Assembly (NCBI GenBank): GCA_022508705.1
Contig: JAFLUO010000043.1
Location: 1 to 14,436 of the forward strand
DNA from: Oscillospiraceae bacterium
GTDB lineage: Bacteria; Bacillota; Clostridia; Oscillospirales; Acutalibacteraceae
Reading direction: 5' to 3'
DNA length: 14,436 nucleotides
The notes under the pieces are model-generated. The model saw only the letters and a list, made by a program, of their open reading frames with translations. It was not told the origin of the DNA and searched no databases. Shown in pieces: positions 6,343 to 12,865 of the stretch (position 1 is its first letter; each line of letters starts with the position of its first letter). A program made the position numbers and the translations under genes.

Positions 6343-7095
6343 ATGCTTGAAGCAATAAATCTACATAAAAGCTTTGGCAGTAATGAGGTTCTCAAAGGGA
6401 TCAATTTTACTGTAAATAAAGGCGAGGTCGTGGCTGTGCTCGGTAGCAGCGGCTCAGGCAAAACAACCCTGCTTCGCTGCATCAGTTTTTTAGAAAAGGC
6501 AAATCATGGCGAAATCGTTTTCGACGATTTTCGTAAGGATATAACAAAGGTCACAAACAAAGAGATGCGCCAATTGCGTATGAAGATGGGCTTCGTATTT
6601 CAAGGCTACAATCTTTTTCGCAATAAAACGGCAATACAGAATGTATTAGAAGGACTGACAATTGCACGAAAGGTGCCTTTGGCAGAAGCAAAGGACATTG
6701 CTGTCAGTGTGCTTGATAAGGTCGGCATGCTTGACCGTGCCGATTATTATCCGGATCAGCTTTCAGGTGGTCAGCAACAGCGTGTGGCTATTGCGCGGGC
6801 TATTGCACCATCACCGGAGATCGTTTTGTTTGATGAGCCGACCTCCGCACTGGATCCGGAACTTACCGGCGAGGTGCTGGATGTTATGAAGATGTTGGCA
6901 AGTGAAGGAACAACTATGGTAGTAGTCACACATGAGATGGGGTTTGCTCAAAGCGCCGCCAACCGGGTTGTATTTATGGACGGTGGTGTTATTATAGAAG
7001 ACAGACCTTCAAAAGAATTCTTCAGCAGTCCCAAAGAAGAAAGTGCAAAGCGTTTTCTCAGAAGAACGATGTTCGATTATGACTATACAATCTAA
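6343..7095 (+). CDS. Amino-acid ABC importer ATP-binding protein (GlnQ/TcyC-type)
   Basis: A 250-residue ABC ATPase that powers uptake by the preceding binding protein and permease. Walker A GSSGSGKT is at 34-41, the Q-loop region VFQGYNLF follows near 86-93, the signature LSGGQQQR starts at 140, Walker B ends in D164-E165, and the switch histidine sits in VVVTHEMGF. The length and order are normal. The 61-base gap from the permease is longer than the other gaps in the operon but holds a clear AGAGGTAAG ribosome binding site and no terminator. Two terminators follow immediately after the stop. Confidence 0.93.
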   Translation: MLEAINLHKSFGSNEVLKGINFTVNKGEVVAVLGSSGSGKTTLLRCISFLEKANHGEIVFDDFRKDITKVTNKEMRQLRMKMGFVFQGYNLFRNKTAIQNVLEGLTIARKVPLAEAKDIAVSVLDKVGMLDRADYYPDQLSGGQQQRVAIARAIAPSPEIVLFDEPTSALDPELTGEVLDVMKMLASEGTTMVVVTHEMGFAQSAANRVVFMDGGVIIEDRPSKEFFSSPKEESAKRFLRRTMFDYDYTI

Positions 7096-7101
7096 TATAT
7101 C

Positions 7102-7141
7102 AAAAACGCCCACTTTTCTTTTTGAATAATGGGCGTTTTTT
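7102..7141. terminator. Bidirectional intrinsic terminator between importer operon and trmO
   Basis: AAAAACGCCCA (7102-7112) pairs perfectly with TGGGCGTTTTT (7130-7140), an 11-bp stem with a 17-base loop. U-tracts arise on both strands, so it can end the importer operon and, from the other side, trmO. Confidence 0.88.
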
Positions 7142-7152
7142 AGCAATATTTG

Positions 7153-7178
7153 AGAGCCTTTACGGCTCTTTTTTCTTT
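7153..7178 (+). terminator. Second plus-strand terminator inside the 3' end of trmO
   Basis: AGAGCC (7153-7158), loop TTTAC, GGCTCT (7164-7169), followed by a run of T to 7174 and four more T after one C. The trmO stop codon (complement of 7160-7162) lies in the loop region. It is a back-up terminator for plus-strand read-through, placed over the last codons of the opposite gene. Confidence 0.65.
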
Positions 7179-7843
7179 TCAATTTTTGTAACCGTCAGCA
7201 CTTTATCGCTGACTTTAAATTTAATATTGTATTCCGCAAATTTAATGCCATATTCAGAAGTATCTTCCTGTTTATAAGCAGGTCTTGGGTCTTGCGAAAG
7301 AATTTTTAGTAATATATTTCGATTTTCAGAATTTACAATTGATAACATATTTTCTGAAATATCGACAGAAAGAGAGTCTGAAATATCAGAAAGTGCAAAG
7401 CCGTTGTTAGCATCTTCGTGTGAATCGGCGTATTTGATATAAGGTTTAATGTCATAAATCGGAGTACCGTTTAAAATATCGGCACCTGAAACGGTGATTA
7501 CAGGGCCATATTCTTGTGTAAATTCAATTTTTTTAAGTTTTACCGATGAAAGCCCTATCGAGTTAGGTCTGAAAGGGGAACGGGTTGCAAAGACACCCAT
7601 TCGTGTGTTTCCGCCCAATTTCGGCGGTCTTACGGTGGGCGACCATTCACCGTGGGATTCCGAAAAATCCCATAAGAGCCATAAATAATTGAATTCTTCA
7701 AGTCCTCGTAAGGCCTCTCTGTTTCTAAATTCCGGTTCAAATATGATTTTTGACTCAATATCAATTATTCCGCTTTGCCTTGGTATTCCGAATTTTTCCG
7801 TGTAATCATTATAAATTCGGGCAATTATTTTTAGAGGTTCCAT
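7160..7843 (-). CDS. trmO: tRNA (adenine(37)-N6)-methyltransferase TrmO
   Basis: A 227-residue TrmO (TsaA/YaeB, UPF0066) protein, which uses S-adenosylmethionine to methylate N6 of t6A at position 37 of threonine tRNA, giving m6t6A. The family block GVFATRSPFRPNSIGLS begins at about residue 84. A GTPIYDIKPYIKY segment follows near 126, and QDPRPAY in the C-terminal region is also characteristic. The N-terminal half forms the small beta-barrel fold with the SAM site; the rest is the usual C-terminal extension. An AGGA ribosome binding site precedes the ATG at 7843. It is a single-gene unit that diverges from rubrerythrin. TcdA in this window acts on the same t6A nucleotide. Confidence 0.92.
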   Translation of the reverse strand: MEPLKIIARIYNDYTEKFGIPRQSGIIDIESKIIFEPEFRNREALRGLEEFNYLWLLWDFSESHGEWSPTVRPPKLGGNTRMGVFATRSPFRPNSIGLSSVKLKKIEFTQEYGPVITVSGADILNGTPIYDIKPYIKYADSHEDANNGFALSDISDSLSVDISENMLSIVNSENRNILLKILSQDPRPAYKQEDTSEYGIKFAEYNIKFKVSDKVLTVTKIEKKKEP

Positions 7844-7930
7844 TTAAATATTCCTATTCTATTTATTAAAATAATTTTAACACGCAAATTTTCTTTTGTC
7901 ACTATGCCAAAATGTTTAAATTGAATAATT

Positions 7931-7959
7931 TTGTTCAAAACGGAAATATTTGTTATATA
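7931..7959 (+). promoter_or_regulatory. Probable rubrerythrin promoter
   Basis: TTGTTC (7931-7936), a 17-base spacer and TATATA (7954-7959) match a sigma-A promoter; the leader would be only about 15 bases. A loose dyad, TTGAA (7921-7925) and TTCAA (7934-7938), overlaps the -35. The dyad does not match the PerR or Rex consensus. Confidence 0.45.
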
Positions 7960-7980
7960 AAATATGAAAGGAAGATATTC

Positions 7981-8520
7981 ATGGAACTCAAAGGATCAAA
8001 AACCGAACAAAATCTTTTATCTGCATTTACTGCTGAGTCGAGAGCGATGAATAAATACACATTGTATGCAGCTAAAGCAAAGCAGGACGGATACGAACAA
8101 ATAGCCGCGATATTTAAAGAAACGGCAAATAATGAGAGAGCCCATGCTGAAATTTGGTTAAAACAGGTAAATAACGGCGAGCTAAACGCAACTCCCGTAA
8201 ATTTAAACGATGCCGCTTCAGGGGAAAATTATGAATGGGTTGATATGTACCCCGAATACGCGAAAACAGCAAGAGAGGAGGGCTTCGACCATATAGCCTT
8301 TTTGTTTGAAAAGGTTGCGGAGATAGAAAAAGAGCATGAAGAACGCTTCAAAAAGCTTCTTTCAAATATTGAAGACAGTTTAGTATTTTCAAAAGAAAAT
8401 GATGTAATGTGGATATGCAGAAATTGCGGTCACATTCAATTCGGAAAAGAGGCGCCGGGAATTTGCCCAGTTTGCCAAAGAGAACAAGCATTTTTTATGG
8501 TTAAAGCACAAAATTATTAA
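7981..8520 (+). CDS. Rubrerythrin
   Basis: A 179-residue rubrerythrin, the cytoplasmic peroxide-reducing protein of anaerobes, which takes electrons from NAD(P)H through rubredoxin-type partners. The four-helix diiron domain covers about residues 1-135, with ligand candidates E19, E52/H55 (ERAH), E85 and the EIEKEHE block at 114-120. The C-terminal rubredoxin-like domain has C146-x2-C149 and C162-x2-C165 for one iron. The order (diiron first, rubredoxin last) is the classical one. I chose the ATG at 7981, preceded by AAAGGAAG at 7967-7974; an in-frame ATG at 7912 would add a 23-residue extension not seen in the family and would lie upstream of the predicted promoter. Confidence 0.93.
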   Translation: MELKGSKTEQNLLSAFTAESRAMNKYTLYAAKAKQDGYEQIAAIFKETANNERAHAEIWLKQVNNGELNATPVNLNDAASGENYEWVDMYPEYAKTAREEGFDHIAFLFEKVAEIEKEHEERFKKLLSNIEDSLVFSKENDVMWICRNCGHIQFGKEAPGICPVCQREQAFFMVKAQNY

Positions 8521-8550
8521 GTAATTTGTCTTTTTTGGGATATATTTTAA

Positions 8551-8579
8551 TTGACTTTTTTGTCGATATATGATATATT
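8551..8579 (+). promoter_or_regulatory. Promoter of the AbrB-type regulator gene
   Basis: TTGACT (8551-8556), 17 bases, then TATATT (8574-8579) with a TG extended -10. Transcription would start near 8586, immediately before the AAGGCGGTG ribosome binding region, leaving a very short leader. This promoter makes the upstream ATG at 8570 impossible as a start. Confidence 0.65.
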
Positions 8580-8602
8580 GCATTGAAAAGGCGGTGAATT
8601 TG

Positions 8603-8854
8603 ATGAAATCTGCTAAGATAGTAAGAACTATTGATGATAATGGAAGAGTTGTTATTCCAAAACACTTGATTAAGGATATTTTTAAGGCAAGACCAGAGGA
8701 GAATATTTCAGTTGAAGTGCTGTATACTGAAGATTCAGTTATCTTAAAAAGATTTCAACCTTCCTGTTCTTTTTGCGACAGTTGTGACGGTTTAAAAGAA
8801 TATAACGGAATGAAAATTTGCCCCGACTGTCTTGAGAAAATCAAACAACTTTAA
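8603..8854 (+). CDS. AbrB-type transcriptional regulator with a C-terminal four-cysteine tail
   Basis: An 83-residue protein. The N-terminal swapped-hairpin AbrB DNA-binding domain is clear: KIVRTIDDNGRVVIPKHL at residues 5-22, the block shared by AbrB, Abh and SpoVT. The second half holds C55-x2-C58 and C73-x2-C76, plus C61, consistent with a small zinc ribbon or treble-clef knuckle, a fusion common in clostridial AbrB proteins. It probably acts as a dimer/tetramer transition-state or metabolic regulator. The ATG at 8603 is preferred by the ribosome binding site and promoter position; a GTG at 8594 is inside the binding site. It is monocistronic, with its own promoter and terminator. The regulated genes are unknown. 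Confidence 0.85.
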   Translation: MKSAKIVRTIDDNGRVVIPKHLIKDIFKARPEENISVEVLYTEDSVILKRFQPSCSFCDSCDGLKEYNGMKICPDCLEKIKQL

Positions 8855-8882
8855 AAAGGAGTTTCAAAAGAAACTCCTTTTT
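8853..8882. terminator. Bidirectional terminator between abrB-type gene and rex
   Basis: A 13-bp perfect stem, AAAAAGGAGTTTC (8853-8865) and GAAACTCCTTTTT (8870-8882), with an AAAA loop. U-tracts form on both strands. It begins within the stop codon of the AbrB-type gene and lies five bases past the rex stop, so it serves both convergent units. Confidence 0.92.
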
Positions 8883-8887
8883 GTTTG

Positions 8888-9520
8888 TCAAAAATTTGAA
8901 ATTTTGTAACTGAGCGTCATAAGACTGTCGCTGAGGTGAACGTTTTCAACTGCCACATCGGGAAAATCCGAAGCGATATCGTAATGACTGAAATTCCAAT
9001 AACCCTTTATTCCTAATTTCACAAGCTCCGGAGTAAGTTCTTTTGCGGCGGCACTTGGAATACACAAAACTGCAACAACAGGGGAGTTGTCTTTGCAAAA
9101 ATCGTAAATTCCGTCAGTGTGTCTAATAGGAAGACCGCGAACAATCTGACCGGAAAGAGCGGCGTTTTTATCAAAAATGCCTATGATATTAAAGCCTCTT
9201 TTTTCAAAGCTCATATGAAGGGCAACTGCTCTGCCCAAATTACCGGCACCTATTAAAATCGCATTTCTCGTTTTATTGACACCTAAAATTCTGCCTATTT
9301 CTTCATAAAGGCTTTCAATGTTGTAACCGTATCCTTGCTGACCGAATCCGCCGAAACAGTTAAGATCCTGCCTTATTTGTGATGCGGTAAAACCCATTTT
9401 GGCGGAAAGATCTTTTGAAGAAATTCTGATGATTCCCTGTTCTTTAAGTTCACCTAAAAATCTATAGTAGCGGGGGAGACGCTTAATTACTGAAATAGAA
9501 ACTCCTTCAGGTTTGCTCAT
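8888..9520 (-). CDS. rex: Redox-sensing transcriptional repressor Rex
   Basis: A 210-residue Rex protein, which leaves its operator when NADH is high relative to NAD+. The N-terminal winged helix has LPRYYRFL (15-22) and the recognition block SQIRQDLNCFGGFGQQGYGY (47-66). The Rossmann domain follows, with the dinucleotide motif GAGNLGRA at 91-98 and the C-terminal swapped helix ending the protein. The length is normal. It is the last gene of acn-icd-rex: the icd stop codon is 10 bases upstream, and its GAGGAG ribosome binding site overlaps that stop. Rex usually represses fermentation and NADH-oxidising genes in Clostridia; a link to its own operon is discussed under findings. Confidence 0.95.
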   Translation of the reverse strand: MSKPEGVSISVIKRLPRYYRFLGELKEQGIIRISSKDLSAKMGFTASQIRQDLNCFGGFGQQGYGYNIESLYEEIGRILGVNKTRNAILIGAGNLGRAVALHMSFEKRGFNIIGIFDKNAALSGQIVRGLPIRHTDGIYDFCKDNSPVVAVLCIPSAAAKELTPELVKLGIKGYWNFSHYDIASDFPDVAVENVHLSDSLMTLSYKISNF

Positions 9521-9530
9521 ATCTGTCTCC

Positions 9531-10697
9531 TCAGTCTGAAATCTTTTTAACGGTTTCCATTACATAGTTACCGAATTCTTCGCAGGTAGCACCGTCAGCT
9601 CTGCCTGTAATTGCAAGCTTTTTCTCTTCAAGCATGCAAATATCAAGTGCACGCTCAAGCTTATCAGCTTCCTTTTGCTTACCTATATGTGAGAGAAGCA
9701 TTACTGTTGCGCGCAGCATTGAGCAAGGATCGGCATATTGACCTCTGCCTTCTTTAATCATTCTCGGAGCAGAACCGTGAATTGCCTCAAACATAGCGTA
9801 ACGCTTGCCGAGGTTTGCACTGCCTGCTGTGCCTACGCCGCCCTGAAATTCTGCCGCCTCGTCAGTAATAATGTCACCGTAAAGGTTCGGAAGAATGAAC
9901 ACTTTGAAATCTTTTCTTCTTTTTTCATCAATAAGCTTTGCGGTTGTGATGTCAATATACCATTCATCTGTAATGATTTCAGGATATTCTTCACCGATTT
10001 TTTTGCAAAGACGAAGGAATTTACCGTCTGTTGTCTTAATAACATTTGCTTTATTGATTATTGAAACTCTTTCCTTATGATTTTTCTTTGCGTATTCATA
10101 AGCGATTCTTGCAATTCTTTCGGTGCCCTCAGTTGTTGTAACAACAAAGTCCATAGCAAGCTCGTCTGTAACATTAACACCCTTAGAACCTACTGCATAA
10201 GCGCCTTCGGTGTTTTCGCGGAAGAAAGTCCAGTCAATGCCTTGTTCGGGGATTTTAACGGGGCGAACGTTTGCAAAAAGATCAAGTGCTTTACGCATTG
10301 CAACGTTTGCGCTTTCAATATTCGGCCACGGATCTCCTGCTTGGGGAGTAGTTGTAGGCCCTTTAAGAATAACGTGGCATTGTTTTAGTTCTTCAAGAAC
10401 ATCATCGGGAATTGCCTTCATAACTGCAACTCTGTTTTCGATCGTCAAACCGTCAATATATTTAAGCTCAATTCTTCCGCTCTTAACTTCATCTTCAAGC
10501 AAGAATTCAATAACTCTTGCCGATTCTTTCGTAATAATTGGGCCTATACCGTCGCCTCCGCAAATACCGATAACGATTTTATCAAGATTGTCAAAATCGG
10601 TAAAATCTTTTGTAGCTTTAATTTTTTCGTTTCTTTCAAGCTGTTCGCGGATAAGTGCTTCAAACTTTGAAACAGCTTCTTTGATTTGATTTTCCAT
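9531..10697 (-). CDS. icd: Isocitrate dehydrogenase of the isocitrate/isopropylmalate dehydrogenase family
   Basis: A 388-residue decarboxylating dehydrogenase that converts isocitrate to 2-oxoglutarate. GGDGIGP (about 47-53) is the family N-terminal motif. The substrate loop S-x-N-x3-R (ESANVAMRK) is the isocitrate signature rather than the isopropylmalate one. YGDIITDEAAEFQGGVG carries the metal-binding aspartates, and AIHGSAPRM is the cofactor loop. At the two positions that usually tell NADP (Lys-Tyr) from NAD (Asp-Ile) enzymes it has Arg-Met, so the cofactor cannot be read with confidence. It has an about 40-residue charged N-terminal extension before the core fold. It lies between aconitase and rex, which supports the isocitrate assignment. 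The gap to aconitase is 33 bases with an AAGG ribosome binding site. Confidence 0.88.
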   Translation of the reverse strand: MENQIKEAVSKFEALIREQLERNEKIKATKDFTDFDNLDKIVIGICGGDGIGPIITKESARVIEFLLEDEVKSGRIELKYIDGLTIENRVAVMKAIPDDVLEELKQCHVILKGPTTTPQAGDPWPNIESANVAMRKALDLFANVRPVKIPEQGIDWTFFRENTEGAYAVGSKGVNVTDELAMDFVVTTTEGTERIARIAYEYAKKNHKERVSIINKANVIKTTDGKFLRLCKKIGEEYPEIITDEWYIDITTAKLIDEKRRKDFKVFILPNLYGDIITDEAAEFQGGVGTAGSANLGKRYAMFEAIHGSAPRMIKEGRGQYADPCSMLRATVMLLSHIGKQKEADKLERALDICMLEEKKLAITGRADGATCEEFGNYVMETVKKISD

Positions 10698-10730
10698 AAA
10701 TTTTTACCTTAGCCTTTCTAATAGGATGAA

Positions 10731-12662
10731 TTACATACTTTTCTTTGTGTAATTGAGAAGACCGCCTGCAAGAATAATGTCCTTTTGTCTGTCTGACAGG
10801 TCGTATTTCAATTCATAGCTTTCACCTGTTGTAAGATTTTTCAAAACAGCAGGGGAAGAACTGATAATAGCGCTCTTTATTCCTTCAAGACTCAATTCAT
10901 CGCCTTGTGTAATCTTGTCATAATCATCAGGATTCACGAAATTGAGTGGAATAATCCCTGCATTTATAAGGTTTGCACAGTGGATTCTTGCAAAAGACTT
11001 TGTAATAACCGCTTTAACGCCGAGATAAAGGGGAACGAGAGCCGCATGTTCACGGGAAGAGCCTTGACCGTAATTTGCGCCGCCTATAATAATTCCCTTA
11101 CCCTCTGCTTTAATTCTTTCGGGGAACGTTTTGTCACATACACCGAAGCAGAACTGTGAAAGATATGGGATATTACTTCTATAAGGAAGAATTTTTGCAC
11201 CTGCAGGCATAATGTGGTCTGTTGTAATGTCATCTCCCACTATGAGAACAGCCTTTGCGGTAATATCTTCAGCCATAGGCTCGCTTGTGGGGAACGGCTT
11301 AATATTTGGACCGTACATTACTTCAACATCCTTTGCTTCATCGGGTGAAGCAGGAACAACTACCATATTATCATTGATAATAAATTCTTCGGGAAGAGTG
11401 ATTTCGGGGAATTCACTCAAATCTCTCGGATCGGTAAGATAACCGGTTAATGCAGAAGCCGCCGCAACCTCCGGGCTTACAAGGTAAATGCCAGCGTCAG
11501 CAGTGCCTGAACGACCCTCAAAGTTACGGTTAAAGGTTCTCAGTGAAATACCTTTTGAATTGGGCGACTGACCCATACCGATGCACGGTCCGCAAGCGCT
11601 TTCAAGGATTCTTGCACCTGCATCTATCATATCGGAAAGTGCCCCGTTCTGAGCAATCATATTAAGAACCTGCTTTGAACCGGGAGCTATTGAAAGGCTC
11701 ACTGAAGGGCAAACGGTTCTACCTTTAAGAATTGCCGCAACCTTCATCATATCAAGAAGTGAAGAATTAGTGCATGAACCAATGCAAACCTGATCAACCT
11801 TGATTTTTCCGATTTCAGATACAGATTTAACTCTATCGGGCATATGAGGCTGAGCTGCAAGGGGAGCGAGAGCTGACAAATCAATATCAATTACCTCGTC
11901 ATAAACTGCATCTTCATCCGCTTTTAGCTCTATCCAATCTTCTTCACGGCCCTGAGCTTTAAGGAACGCCTTTGTTACTTCATCAGATGGGAATACTGAC
12001 GTGGTTGCTCCAAGCTCTGCACCCATATTTGTTATAGTTGCTCTTTCAGGAACTGAAAGTGTGCTTACACCTTCGCCGCTGTATTCTATAATTTTGCCTA
12101 CACCGCCTTTAACGGTCATAATTCTCAATACCTCAAGAATTACATCCTTTGCGGCAACCCAAGGGCTGAGCTTGCCTGTAAGATTGACTTTAACGATCTT
12201 AGGCATCGTAATATAATATGTACCGCCGCCCATTGCAACGGCAACGTCAAGACCGCCCGCACCCATAGCAAGCATACCGATTCCGCCGCCTGTGGGAGTG
12301 TGACTGTCAGATCCGATTAAAGTTTTGCCTGGTTTGCCGAATCTTTCAAGGTGAACCTGATGGCAAATGCCGTTGCCGGGACGAGAGAAATATACACCTC
12401 TTTTATAAGCCACAGACTGAATGAATCTGTGATCGTCTGCATTCTCAAATCCTGTCTGCAAGGTATTGTGGTCAATATATGCAACAGAGAGTTCGGTTTT
12501 TACTCTGTCAATGTCCATAGCTTCAAGCTCTAAGTAAGCCATAGTGCCTGTTGCGTCCTGAGTAAGTGTTTGGTCAATTTTAAGCCCTACTTCATGGCCT
12601 GCGGTCATATCGCCGCTGACTAAGTGGGACTTGATAAGTTTTTGAGCAATGGTCATACCCAT
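10731..12662 (-). CDS. acn: Aconitate hydratase, short monomeric type
   Basis: A 643-residue aconitase that isomerises citrate to isocitrate through a 4Fe-4S cluster. Family landmarks: SDSHTPTGGG at 118-127, the cluster ligands C297 (in CIGSCTNSS), C357 and C360 (in CGPCIGMG), FEGRSGT at 381-387, and the swivel domain from about residue 470 with GGANYGQGSSREHA at 527-540 and KSFARIHCANL near 555-565. At about 640 residues it is shorter than the 750-900 residue AcnA/AcnB forms and matches the short putative (Aquifex-type) aconitase group. The first ATG at 12662 has AGGAGA 10 bases upstream; an ATG two codons later is possible. It opens the acn-icd-rex operon. No citrate synthase gene is in the window. 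Confidence 0.93.
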   Translation of the reverse strand: MGMTIAQKLIKSHLVSGDMTAGHEVGLKIDQTLTQDATGTMAYLELEAMDIDRVKTELSVAYIDHNTLQTGFENADDHRFIQSVAYKRGVYFSRPGNGICHQVHLERFGKPGKTLIGSDSHTPTGGGIGMLAMGAGGLDVAVAMGGGTYYITMPKIVKVNLTGKLSPWVAAKDVILEVLRIMTVKGGVGKIIEYSGEGVSTLSVPERATITNMGAELGATTSVFPSDEVTKAFLKAQGREEDWIELKADEDAVYDEVIDIDLSALAPLAAQPHMPDRVKSVSEIGKIKVDQVCIGSCTNSSLLDMMKVAAILKGRTVCPSVSLSIAPGSKQVLNMIAQNGALSDMIDAGARILESACGPCIGMGQSPNSKGISLRTFNRNFEGRSGTADAGIYLVSPEVAAASALTGYLTDPRDLSEFPEITLPEEFIINDNMVVVPASPDEAKDVEVMYGPNIKPFPTSEPMAEDITAKAVLIVGDDITTDHIMPAGAKILPYRSNIPYLSQFCFGVCDKTFPERIKAEGKGIIIGGANYGQGSSREHAALVPLYLGVKAVITKSFARIHCANLINAGIIPLNFVNPDDYDKITQGDELSLEGIKSAIISSSPAVLKNLTTGESYELKYDLSDRQKDIILAGGLLNYTKKSM

Positions 12663-12704
12663 AAATTCAATTCTCCTGACTTTTTCATTTTTTTAACAAT
12701 CTTT

Positions 12705-12733
12705 ATTTTATTATAATGAAAACATTTTGTCAA
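12705..12733 (-). promoter_or_regulatory. Promoter of the acn-icd-rex operon
   Basis: On the minus strand TTGACA (plus 12728-12733), a 17-base spacer, and TAAAAT (12705-12710) form a near-consensus sigma-A promoter. The start would be near 12698, and a Rex-type half-site, read as ATTGTTAA on the minus strand (12693-12700), overlaps that point. Confidence 0.75.
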
Positions 12734-12771
12734 TAAATAAACTGTTTTAATTCTTATTTTTTAACAAAATA

Positions 12772-12800
12772 TTGATATTTTTTAAATGTTATGCTACAAT
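12772..12800 (+). promoter_or_regulatory. Promoter of the tepA-type gene
   Basis: TTGATA (12772-12777), a 17-base spacer, and TACAAT (12795-12800) with a TG extended -10. Transcription would start near 12807 and give a leader of about 59 bases that is mostly the hairpin described next. Confidence 0.7.
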
Positions 12801-12825
12801 ATTTAGTAATAATACGCATTTTTCG

Positions 12826-12865
12826 GCAAACAATAACACCAAATTATTTATGAGGTGTTGTTTGC
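12826..12865 (+). promoter_or_regulatory. Hairpin covering the ribosome binding site of the tepA-type gene
   Basis: GCAAACAA (12826-12833) pairs with TTGTTTGC (12858-12865) and CACC (12837-12840) pairs with GGTG (12854-12857), leaving a 3-base TAA bulge and a 13-base loop. The ribosome binding site TGAGGTG (12851-12857) is half in the loop and half in the stem, and the stem ends one base before the TTG start. It should restrain translation unless opened. Confidence 0.7.

Noticed and set aside
7862..7876. PerR box between trmO and rubrerythrin.
   Set aside because: Only 9 of 14 informative positions match the consensus, which is expected in AT-rich DNA.
10210..10689. Long plus-strand open frame opposite the isocitrate dehydrogenase gene.
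   Set aside because: It lies fully inside a well-recognised gene on the other strand, with low-complexity serine-rich translation and no ribosome binding site.
12751..12767. Full Rex operator upstream of acn.
   Set aside because: The right half TTAACAA is good, but the left half is imperfect and the spacing is off by one base.
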